Shown here: positions 1 through 12,200 of the stretch, one piece after another
Layout: each line of letters opens with the position of its first letter
How positions within the stretch are numbered: the first letter of the stretch is position 1
Source of the DNA: Amphiura filiformis
Taxonomy: Eukaryota; Echinodermata; Ophiuroidea; Amphilepidida; Amphiuridae
Assembly (NCBI RefSeq): GCF_039555335.1
Contig: NC_092629.1
Coordinates: 34,845,537 to 34,909,536, forward strand
Reading direction: 5' to 3'
Length of the DNA: 64,000 nucleotides
Notes under the pieces: generated by a model
Databases searched by the model: none
What the model was told of the DNA's origin: nothing
What the model saw: only the letters and a program-made list of their open reading frames with translations
Position numbers and translations under genes: made by a program

Positions 1-89
1 TCTGGCCAGACGCCACCAACAGCATCTATCTCTAGTTCCGAAAAAAAGTCTGGATCCAGGCAATTATCGTAGCAGGGTGATACAAATTC
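1..89 (-). other. Open stretch beside the last LRR-gene exon, status unresolved
   Basis: Read on the minus strand from position 89, about 29 codons stay open and look coding-like (acidic and Pro/Cys containing, ending near GGVWP). It cannot be joined to the exon at 123-244: the gap would be a 33-nt intron and the phases disagree (exon 9 ends in phase 2, this frame begins at a codon boundary after a TAG). It may be part of another exon, a misplaced boundary, or chance. Confidence 0.2.
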
Positions 90-122
90 CTAGCACTCAT
101 TATGATGAAATGTAGTACTTAC

Positions 123-244
123 ATTGCATTGACTTTTCTTGATTTTGGTGTGTTTGGTCCTGGATGTTCTAAATGCCATTTCTTAATGAGCTCTGTCACA
201 GTGTAATATAGACATAAATAAAGCTTGTCATAGAGCCCTCCATC
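123..244 (-). CDS. LRR gene exon 9
   Basis: Begins after a TTTTAACAG acceptor and ends at a strong GTAAGTAC donor (positions 122-115). Phase 0 in, phase 2 out, 122 nt. It encodes GLYDKLYLCLYYTVTELIKK and then a Pro/Lys-rich tail. If the donor were not used, translation would stop two codons later at TAA, so this could also be the last coding exon. Confidence 0.7.
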
Positions 245-3200
245 CTGTTAAAATAAGAGGATAAGAAAGTCAAAAGGTTAGTCCTTATACTGTTAAATCC
301 AATTGGGTCTATTCCCAATCTATAAAACCCAAATTTGCCATTCTTTAAACCTGGTTCAGAATACTATAAACCTAGTTTATCATCTTTAAACCTAGTTACC
401 TCTTTGCTGTCCCTGTCCACCTTAACAGCACTCAATAGAAGTGAAGTGACTGATATCTGTGATCTCACGGCATCAAAAATAATTCTATTAAGCCTAATGC
501 CTTGTAGCAAATCCACTATATCTCAAGATTACCATTCTTTAAACCTGGTTCAGAATACTATAAACCTAGTTTATCATCTTTAGACCTAGTTACTTCTTTG
601 CTATCCCTGTCCATTGTCCAACTTCACAGCACTCAATAGAAGTGAAGTGACCTGACACCTGTTATCTCAATACATCAAAAATAATTCTATTAAGCCTAAT
701 GCCTTGTAGCAAATCCACTATATCTCAAGATTACCATTTGTTAAACCTGGTTCAGAATACTATAAACCTAGTTTATCATCTTTAAACCTAGTTGTCCCTG
801 TCCACCTTGACAACACTCAATAGAAGAAGTGACTTGATATCTGTGATCTCAATACATCAAAAATTAATGTTTATTTACATCAAAAATATTCTATTAAACC
901 TAATGCCTTGTTGCAAATCCACTATATCTCAAGATTACCATTCTTTAAACCTGGTTCAGAATACTATAAACCTAGTTTATCATCTTTAAACCTATACCCC
1001 GTTTACACTGGGCAAAAGTCGTAATCGAATTCACTAAAGTCGTAATCGACTTAAGTCGTATCATAAGTGTAAACAGGTACAGTCGTAATTAGTCGTAATT
1101 CAAAAGTCGTAATTCCAATGATGACTTGTATCATCATTCATTTCAAGTGAATTCGAATAAGTCGTCATTAATTACGACTTTTCGCTAATGTAAACGAACA
1201 CGTCATTTGAATTTGTGTTTACCTCCGTAACGAGTGACCCCGGCGACGTCACTTCCGGTTTTCATACTCATCACCGTGGTAACGTTAATGAACTTGATTG
1301 ATTGCTGTTTGTTTATCGCCCGGTTTACCGATTACACGGCTTGTTGAAACACAAATCAAATAAAAGCATTTCTAGAATTTTTGTTCACGCATAATACCGT
1401 ATCTGTGTTTGTGGCGACACCATCATGCCCCCATCATGTTGTTGTTGTTTATGATGAGCGTGATGCAACGATGACCCCGGACCGGAAGTTGAAGCTATAC
1501 GAATTACGATGCACGGGGCGTAAGCAAGGGAATTTGATTTTCACTGAATGCGAATTTGAAATCGAATTAAGTCGATGCAGTGTAAACACCCACCAAACTA
1601 ATTAATTTGCGGTCGTAATTCAAAATACGGCTTAAGTCGATTACGACTTTCGCCCAATGTAAACGGGGTATTAGTTACCTCTTTGCTATCCCTGTCCACC
1701 TTGACAGCACTCAATAGAAGTGAAGTGACCTGACATCGGTGATCTCGAGGCATCAGAAATAATTCTATAGTGTCACAATTGCTGTCAGGAATAAAGCATA
1801 CAACAATATCTTATTTACTTTTTAAATTATCATAATTGTATCACAGCCCGACCAGCTAGCTGAGGGGACTAAAATAGTTCATACACTCTTAGATAGCAAG
1901 AACCAATCAGAGCAAATGTTAGAAAAATGCAAACCATGCATATAATGCACAGGGCACACTTTGTGCTACTTGCAGTGCTTTCAGATATGTTCATTTTTCT
2001 TGGGAGTTGATGCATTTATATTCGCTTGTATTTTCCAAAATTTTTACTGAATATTTTGTTATAAAAATAGCAAAATCATGAAATTTTTGTATCACTTGTT
2101 GCTTGAAAAATTGTACAAAATAATGCACTTGTACTGAGATGTTGATGAATGTAATGCACTCCCCCGTGTGGCCCGTGCATTGGATACATCAATATCTCAG
2201 TTTGCATGCATTATTTTGTGCAATTTCAGTACCAAATGTGATACACATTCATTAACCTATAATTGACTAAAAAATGGCATGTGACCCTATAACAAAACCA
2301 CCAAGTAACTATGATTACTCAGGTAACCATGGTAACAGACCACTACATACAAATGAATAGTTTCCAGACAAATATCACCACCCCTACTGATAATTTATAT
2401 AGCCAAATTATTTAATATTAGGGCATTTTTGGTTTTTTATGTTATCAAGAACTAAATTTTTCCTGACGGAAAAAAACAACTCTTGCCATAATGTTACAAA
2501 GTTGCAAAAAACTCAACATGTTGCAAAATCTGGTCATGCTTGCCACGTTTCTATTCAAATGTACAGGAAGACCACCCGCTGCACGCCAAAGGTCACTTTC
2601 CATACATCCTCTCTTGACACAGTTATGTCATCCCCCATGCATGTCACATGCAATTTTTATAATCAACTGTTTAATCACCTAAGCTAACTGATGACATGGC
2701 GAGATAAAAAACAGACGGTTGGAAAGTCGTAAACTACTTGGAGAAAGACAGTGGATAAAGTGGATGAATGAATAATATGAAATGATGTGAGGGAATAAGA
2801 AGAGTAGAAGGCAGGCAAATGGAATCAAAGTCTGGGGGATTTTAGTGAAAAGATGATTACATGGATGTGGGGTAGCATAATCAGGCTCTGCTATGGGTCA
2901 CAAGTTTCAGAAAATATTTTAGAGAGAATTTTTTTCAGAATTTTCACCCAAAAATCTGTAGAACTGCAAATTTTCATTGTTTTTAGCAAAAGTTTCCAAT
3001 ATTTTGCCAAATTTATCTTCATTTTGAATAGAAATAATTTCACCAAGTCCAGTAAATTAGAATATTTTTGAGGTGTCTTTTTCGTCAAATTTTATATATT
3101 TTAGTTTTCAGAATCCCACCCAACATCCTCCCCCAAACCAAAATCAAAATACACCTTGGGCTTAAGGATAGACAACCTTATGTGCCAAGAGGTATGATGA

Positions 3201-6200
3201 GAATAGCCAACACCCATGGAAGATATGACCTTAATCTCCCACTTTAATCTGTCATTCCTCATGGGCTTGAGGGGGGGGGGATTTGATTTTGGTAGGGACG
3301 TGCCGCTGAGAATTTGAAAGTGGACCCATAAATATACAAATTTTTCAAGAAATTTAGACCCATTGATATACCAAAAGTCAAAATTTTCGGCCAAATTTAA
3401 CCCAAATTGTCTTAGTTTTTACAAATTTTCCCAAAATTTTGGGAACATTTTGGCTAGATTAAGGATAAGGAAAAATTGGGCTATTTTCTGAAAAAATTGA
3501 GAAAATTTTGAAAAGGACCCATTCATATACCAAAATAGGCTTTGAAAAAGGGGTCATTGATATACCAAAAGGCCGAAAACGCTACCCATATTCGTGGTAC
3601 GTCCCTGTATGGTCATTTGTACTGAGTACGCCCGGGCTCATGGGCTATTGTTCACTCATGCATTTTATGAAATTATGGCAATTTTCAATGGGATTTATCA
3701 AATCTTTGAAATTGATTGGTGAGCTGTGCCTAACCCCTCCCACCCGTGTCCCCTTATGATGCTACACGTCATTAGTGGTTGAATTCAGGCGAGTGTTACT
3801 AAGTGTCACAAAATGTGGACCAGAGTAACATTAATTAACATTTTACAGTTTGAGTTTGAGCCTGTGGAAATTTACAAGGTCATATACATTGCAAACCCAT
3901 GTCCCTTGAAGATGTTGGCTAATTTCAAGCACTGAGCAGTCTATAATATCAAATTGATTAATTCAAATTAAACAATTCATCAAGTGGCCATGGGTCGTAC
4001 CATTAGACATGTTAAAAGACTACCAAGTGACAGGTGATGGACCATACACACAGGAAAGAACAGGCACTTTTTTGATAATTTTCATGAAAGTGCTGCAAAA
4101 CTTACCTAGCTAGATTATTAACACAACATCGGTTTCTAAATTGTTATGAAAAAATTAATTAAAAAAATATTTACTAACGACAAAAAGCCCATTGATGGAA
4201 ATTCTTGTTATGCTCTCACAAACTTGGAAAAAATCCAGTAAAAACAAAAAATGTTGGTCTAAAAATAGGCCACGCTTACTGCTGTCCAATTCAAAAGCAC
4301 AAAAAGACCACCACAGTGTGGAGGTCACCTTTCCAGACTTCCTGTCTACAAGCAGAAATGGATGCCACCAGTGCTAGCATCAATGAATTATTTAAAACAA
4401 ATCAATAAATTCAGTGTTATAGACTCTGTCTTTAATTATAGTAGCTGCAGACTGTCTCTTGGTGGTAATTCAAGGTGTATCATAACCCTTGTTCACACTA
4501 CCATAACCCATAACTGTCTCTTGGTGGTAATTCAAGGTGTATCATAACCCTTGTTCACACTACCATAACCCATAACTGTCTCTTGGTGGTAATTCAAGGT
4601 GTATCATAACCCTTGTTCACACTACCATAACCCAAGTTTAGATCCTTTAACCCAAGTTTATTCATCACTCACACAAATTATAATAACAGTGGCTGCAGAC
4701 TGTCTCTTGGTGGTAATTCAAGGTGTATCATAACCCTTGTTCACACTACCATAACCCAAGTTTAGATCCTTTAACCCAAGTTTATTCATCACTCACACAA
4801 ATTATAATAACAGTGGCTGCAAAATGTCTCTTGGTGGTAATTCAAGGTGTATCATAACCCTTGTTCACACTACCATAACCCAAGTTTAGATCCTTTAACC
4901 CAAGTTTATTCATCACTCACACAAATTATAATAACAGTGGCTGCAGAATGTCTCTTGGTGGTAATTCAAGGTGTATCATAACCCTTGTTCACACTACCAT
5001 AACCCAAGTTTAGATCCTTTAACCCAAGTTTATTCATCTCTCACACAAAGTGTACTAACAGTGGCTGCAGAATGGTGGTAATTAAAGTCATGTCATAACC
5101 CTAGTTCACACTACCATAACCCAAGTTTAGATCCTTATAACCCAAGTTAATTCACCGCTTACCCAATTGTACTAATAGTAGCTGCAGCTAATGTCTCTTG
5201 CACCAGGAATGTTGGCAGAGCAAATTCAAGTGAAGCTACCAATAAAATTAAGAGAACATTGCATCGATCCCTGTCTTCTGGCCTCACTTTTAACAGTCCT
5301 TGTAACAAGTCATCTGAATAATTTAATTCTTTATCACTGCAGGTTAAAACAAAAAACATGCAATGTGTTACAACAAAATATACCTTATCCAGGCAAATAT
5401 ACCTTATCAAAGAGTGAGGTGGTTGAGCGGTGCACTGTCGGCCGGGAGAATATGATCGGTGTGAGTTCGAACCTTAGGCTTGCCTTAGTGCCTTCCTCTC
5501 CCAAAATATTCATGATAAGGTCAGAAATCCTGCAATTGTGTTCAGTTACTATACAGAATAAAATTGTAGAATTTCTTTTCACCCCCATACACTGCTTATT
5601 AGCACGTGCAGAGGTAGTGAATATGTGATGTCTCAGAAGTAATGTTAAGCCGTTGGTCCTTTGTACAGGGAGAGTCAAAATGGGTGACTACATTTGAAAT
5701 CCATACCCCCTGTGCGGGAGATTACCATCATATCGTCCATAAGGGGTGTATGGGTTTAAACTGGGACACCTCAATCACAGAGCAAAGGAATGGGTGACTC
5801 CATTTGAAATTCTCACTCCCTGTGTGGAAGATTATAAAGGTCATATCCTTCACTGGGGGTGTATGGATTTCCATGAAATGGGCGAGTAAACTGCTGCACT
5901 CTGCGAGTAGCACCACAATAATTCCCAAAGTTCAAATTTAATATCATTGCTGAAATGCGCATACATGCAGCACCATACATAATCAGTAAGGTAGGGCTGC
6001 TAAGTATACGCGATTTTTGAGGTCAAAAAACAAACCCAGATTTTCCAAAAAATGCAAAAATATGCGATTTCCCGCCAAAAACGCAAAATATAAATTTTTT
6101 TTTTTTTTTTTGCGATTTTTTTTCAAAAATGTCAAAAAATGCATTTGGAGCCAAAATACACAAATTGCGCCGCAAATAACGCAATTGCGTATATCCTTAG

Positions 6201-9200
6201 CAACCCTACAGTAAGGCATGAGCGAAAGAACAATCCATGCTAGTGAATATTAACATGTGTTCATATAATTCATCAGGATGTTGCAAATCAGGCTATTCCA
6301 TTTAAAATCCACACTATCCCTGTAGGAAGATTTTGGAAATATCACAGAGGGAATATGAATTTGAAATGGAATTAGCCCATTAACCAACGCTATTTGAAAC
6401 ACATCCTCCCTCTGTGAAAGATTCAACCATTTCTCAGAGGGTATATAAAATTCAAATGGAAGTGCCTAATGTAATCATTCCATTTGAATTCCATATTCCC
6501 TTCTGTGGAAGATATTTCCAAAATCTTCCACAGGGGTAGTGTGGATATTAAATGGAATAGCCCATTTGCTTGAATAGGTACAACTTGGATGTGGAATAAT
6601 TAACTGTTGAATCTGATTGGAATTCAGTCAAATTCTTCCTCAAGGGGTGGGTGGTTTACAATTGGAAGTGCCTATTGTGTCTGTTTTACATGCAATACTT
6701 GTTGTGTTCAGTACATATTTACATACCTTTTTCTATGCTTAGATTCTAGTTGTAATTCCCTCTGCAAGTTTTCTGCTAGATACTGGACCCGTCTTCTATC
6801 CGTGTCAACATTCAGCGATCCATGTGTTGGAAAACGTCTCATAAAATGGCTTGTCTGTTGACCAATGATTCAGATTTAAAGAATATTAATTTACAGAGCT
6901 AAGCCATGCACATTCTGGCACTATTTGTTTGTGATGGAAGGCCTTAGATATCCATAAGATGTTCCCAGAAAAATTCCCAGTCACAACAAAATAAAGTCAG
7001 GTAAAATGAAACTAAAAGAAAGATGGGAAAATATAGAAAGGAAAGTGAAAAACATGAAAGAAATTCAATAATCGTGTGCTAAAAGCCTGTCCCACAAAAT
7101 ATGAACTTGATATCAGTGGTTAAAATATGAAATAGCCATTCCTATTTGCCAGGCAGTTTTATGCCGAGTGAGAAGTCTCGGTTACATCAGATGATATTGT
7201 ACAGTCCAGCTTTCCAGGAAGTGACCTTAACCCGAGTCAATTGCGTATGAAATATTGACAATTGGTAACAGAGGTCACAGTTTCGAGACATTATATTGCA
7301 ACTGTTGAGTTGATGTTCTTCGCTTGAATTGGCAGTTGTATGTCCTTTGTGAATGGGGACAGAATTGAATACATCAGAGTATAGCATATTATGATTTCAC
7401 ACCGCCAAATAGAATTATATCGTTGTGCGCTCTTAATTTCACTTCTTAGAAAAACCCATGCATTCTCAATTTAAGCATTAAGATGAGCAGAAATTTGCAT
7501 AATTTTAGCCAAATTTGGATTGGTCATGATTAGTAATATTATTTCCTGCAAGTGTACCACAGATGGGCGAGATCAAATAACTTAAAATGATTTTAAGCAG
7601 CCTTTTCTTTACAGAAACTGGCATGGTTTTGCCTTAAAATAGGCAATTCCCAGACATCGTAGACTTCGAGGGCCAGTCGTAAAGAATAATGACGGTCAAC
7701 CTATATTTTTTCCCAGCCAGATGGATCAGGCAAGGGCTGATTTCAACCATCATAGCTGTCGCTTAAAACTGAGTCGCTCCTGTGAAGAAAAAATGATGTT
7801 TTCTTAAGGCAAATTTAGCACATATCTCTATGGGACTCTGATTTGGTGGTGTGAGATCTTATGTCTCCATTCACAAAGGACATACCACTGACTTCAAGCA
7901 AAGAACAGCAACTCAACAATTGGAGGGTCTCAAAACCACCAACTTGTGAATTTACGCTCATTTTGGGGGTATAGTTCAACAGGTCACATATGTGACATGA
8001 TCTGGTCCATGGGGGCCAAAGGCCGCAAATTTGAAATTGAGATCAAGGCAAAAATATGAAGTAAAAAACCAATAAAGTACTTCATAACTTTAGTGAGTAA
8101 ACTAGACCTTTGGTGCTTTCAGTATATGATAGTTTCATGTTTGTATAAGGTAATAATTATAGTAACTCAATTTTCAAAAATGCCTTCTTTGTCCTCCGTG
8201 GTCCACATCATGTCAAATAAGTGACCCAATCTGATCCACTCAGGTTGAAGTTAGAAATTTTGAAAATAGAGTTACTACCATTACTATCTTGCTCAGTACC
8301 CACATTTACTGATTTTCAAATCCCCAGCATGAATACTTGGTTGCAAAGTTATGAACCTTTTATATATCCATTTTCTTATGTTTATTATTGTTTTTCTCCT
8401 CTCTTTTTGCCTATATCTCAGTTTCATTATTGCCGACTTTAGCCTGATCAGGTCACATATGTGTACATCCATATCAAAACGATGTACTTGTCGGCTGCTA
8501 CATGTGTCTCATTTTACATAATAGTTAGGCATAAATACCAGACTCATCTCAAGTGGAGGTCACCTCAAATCATACTGAAGTCACTTGATTTAGGAATACA
8601 GAGAACATATTCCTAAACTATGTGACCTGGGGATGTTTTGAAGTGACGTCCACTTGAGATTAGTCTTGGTAGATTGGTATTTATTCCTAGCTATTATGTG
8701 AAATCAGACACATGTAGCAGCCAACAAGTGCATCATTTTGCTATGGATGTACACATATGGTTGAATGAGTTATTACTGCCTTTTCAACTAAGACATTGTG
8801 TCGCTGGGCAGGAAAAACCTATGTGATTGTGGCCCCTGAACATGTTTAAAACAAAACTGCCAACAGGTTACATAATAGGTTTTGCTTAAAAATATTCAGG
8901 GCAAATGATACATACGAGTGTTTTCCTGCTCAACGACGATTGGTTTGCTTAAAGGAGTCTGTAGCCTATTATTGGCTATACTAGTTGAAATCCATACACT
9001 CCCTATGGAAGACATGGGCTTAAATCTCCCACACAGGGAGTGTAGATTTTAAAAGGAGTCAGCCATTCATGTAACCCCATTTGAAATTCACACTCCCTCT
9101 GTGGAGATTAAACTCATTTCTTCCACAGGGGGTGGATGGATTTCAATTGGAATAACTCTGGCCCAATGTCTTACCCTTTCCCCATATATTCCATCCACTT

Positions 9201-12200
9201 GTATTTTCTTCATTGATGTTGGTACAAACTGCTCTCTTGTTAACTTGTGTCTCTGTTCAAGAAATAATAAATACCAAATTAGCAGTTTAACTTTAAGATC
9301 CTTGACCCGATCAATGGCCTCATTCCCCATTTCACTTCATCCAAATTGAGATCTTGGCATCAAAAGAAAGCTTATATTTTCCCAGTGAAATTTTACACCC
9401 GAGATATTTTTACACGTAAATGGGATGAACAAAAACATAGTGATTTGTGGTTACCACACCTGCCAGAAGTGTATGTACTATCCTATGGGGCATTGTTTTA
9501 CACATTTTTTGCTTCTCATATCAATGATTATATTGTTATAAATATTGTTATGAATGCTCTCTGTTTACTTCCGTTTTAGGGTGTTGACAAGTGACGTCAC
9601 TTCACTTGATTGATTGGCCAGCTCAATCAGTCAACTGGTATGATTGGTCAATCAATCATCCATTACTTGATTAACCCTAACCATACCAAACATCAAAAAT
9701 CACAATTCTAAAAGCATGTACACGGGCAGGCATCTGTGATGCGATTGCGTCATCATGCGTACAGTAATATGGCGATGGAAAGCTTGGCTGGCCAAGCTAC
9801 ACCCCCGTAGCAAGGTAGGCCCATGGTTTAAAACCACACCCGAGAAAAAAGTTTTCTCTTCTTCTTCTTTCTTTCCTCCTTGCTTCTTTCCTCACCCCTC
9901 ACCAAATAGTAACTAGGGTGTTAGAGTTAATGGCCTGAGAATTTTTAAGAAAATACAAAATTACACCACTGGTCTTTGCTGATTGGTTGATTGACTAGTA
10001 TGATAAGTTAATTGGTATGATCAGTCAATCAATCATCCATCAATTGATTGACATCCTAAGAATTTGTGGGAAAAGTTTTTTTTAACAAAACTTACCACTG
10101 GTCTTTCTGTGAGTGCAGAATCCTGGAAAAACTGTTGCACTTGTATACGTTCTGCAGCTGAAAATAAATTTTAAAAATATTACCAAGCGTCAAAAATTGA
10201 AATATAAGTTCAACCACAAACTGTTGAAACTATCGATTAAAAAAAAAAGTGATTTATAGTGCGCTACGCCCGGGCACAACACCTAGACGTTGATCCACAA
10301 GCCTCAGCACACTTTACAGGTTGTCGCTGACCACTACAGCCCCACATCATTCCATAAACCGTTTCACAACAAATCAGGGACTTTGCTGCTTCAAGAGCGC
10401 ACACCCTAGACATTCCACAAATAACCATCGCAACCAGGATCAGCTCCCGAGTTTCGTGCACGGGTTACAACGAGACAATTAGCAGTAAGTTCCTTGTCCA
10501 GTTCAAGCTAACTCAATTTTCCACGAGAGCATATTATAGGCACCGCCAGGGTTCGAACCCGCAACCTCTCGCACCATAGCCGAACGCCTTAACGATTGAG
10601 CTAACTTGACTTGAATTTGTGCATCTGTCTGATCCCTGCAACTACGTACAGTATATTTCATAATAGTTTGTAGTATTAAGGTAAAGGGACATTGTAAATA
10701 TATACAATGTAAATTTTGTATTTGGTCCTATGTCATATACTGGGCTCCTCAAAAAGGTGATTTTGTTACATTTTGTTACATTTGTTACAAAACACTGTCT
10801 GTAGAGTATTCCTTCACTTTAAAAAAGATTCATTTAGGTCTTAAATTGAAGCAAGTTTAGTCTACATTTAGACATGTACAATCCTGTGCTTTAAAATAAT
10901 TAAATTTTTGAAGACATTTGAAATGAAATGTGCCAAGGGTGGTTGTGGATTGGGGGAGGCGGATTAGGGGGAAGAACTCATATCGTAAATTTGATCTAAA
11001 ACCCCATTGAAATATGAATCTATAGTAAAAAAATGTCTAAATGAACTCCCAGACCTCTAAACCAAGTAAATAAATATATAAGGTCATTTAAAAGGTTAAT
11101 ACTTGCTTAAAATTATTGTAAACATGGAAATAAGAGGGGGTCAAATACTCCTCTACTTTGTGATATTCTTTGTAGTGTTGGCCGATCCAACCCAAGATCG
11201 GATCTGCCGATCTCCGATCTGAAAATTAGCAGATCGGGCGATCCGATCGATTCAGACTCCTTAAATGTTATTCTACAACCAGTACAAGTTCATTCAAGTC
11301 GGGCCCCAGTAATGTTAGCGGTCAAAGCTTAATTCCCAAACCTGTAACTATGTAATATGATGACCGTTTTAGAGGTTTTCAAGTCAATATCAACCCAAAT
11401 AAAATACCATTTTACACCCCAAGTCCCAGCGTTACTCACTCAGTGCCTCCGATTGTCGGAAGTTTAATCATTAATCCATTTCTCTTGTTCTTTCTTCTCC
11501 ATGAATCAGCGAATCACTGCGCTTGAATTGATTCGATGACCCTGTAGCTAAATCAGCTCCATCGATATTATAATAATTTATGCATATGCGTATTGGGGAA
11601 TACATGCGAATTCCCATCCTGATTGGTTGTGCAGAGTTGTTTACAGAAAGAATTCCGTGTTCGGATTAAGAGATGAAATCGTCCGTGTGAGGAGGAATAA
11701 GCTGTCTTGCGATTCTAAAAATAACATGCCCTCAAATTCACCTTGAAACCCGACATTGAAGGCGCCGCGTGTCGAGTGTTAAAGTGTTTAAATTTTTCCC
11801 AGGGACCAACACACTGAATAATATTATAAAATACAGTTGAAGCGCATGATTCTTGCAACGTCTTTGGAAATATATTGGCATTAAATTTAAATGTTACCAA
11901 TTGTTGTGTACTTTTATTACTGTCAAAGAGATCGGTAGAGATCGGCAGCTGTGCCGATTCAAATTCAAGGCCGATGCTCATATCGAGGATGAATCGGATC
12001 GGCAACTTCAAATTTTTATTTAGACTGTGTCAAAATGCTCAGTAAATGAGACCTGTACCTGTAGGTAAAATGTTTGATACATTGAAGGCGCCGCGTGTCG
12101 GTGTTAAGAAGTGTTTACAAATTTTTCCCAGGGGCCGAACCACTTTTTCACTATGTAACACACCTGTACCCTAGTTTATGACACAGTGCTAATTATTATG

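Noticed and set aside
10545..10612. tRNA gene on the minus strand
   Set aside because: A and B boxes are present but the sequence continues into a SINE body that recurs at 26.6 kb; no convincing cloverleaf.
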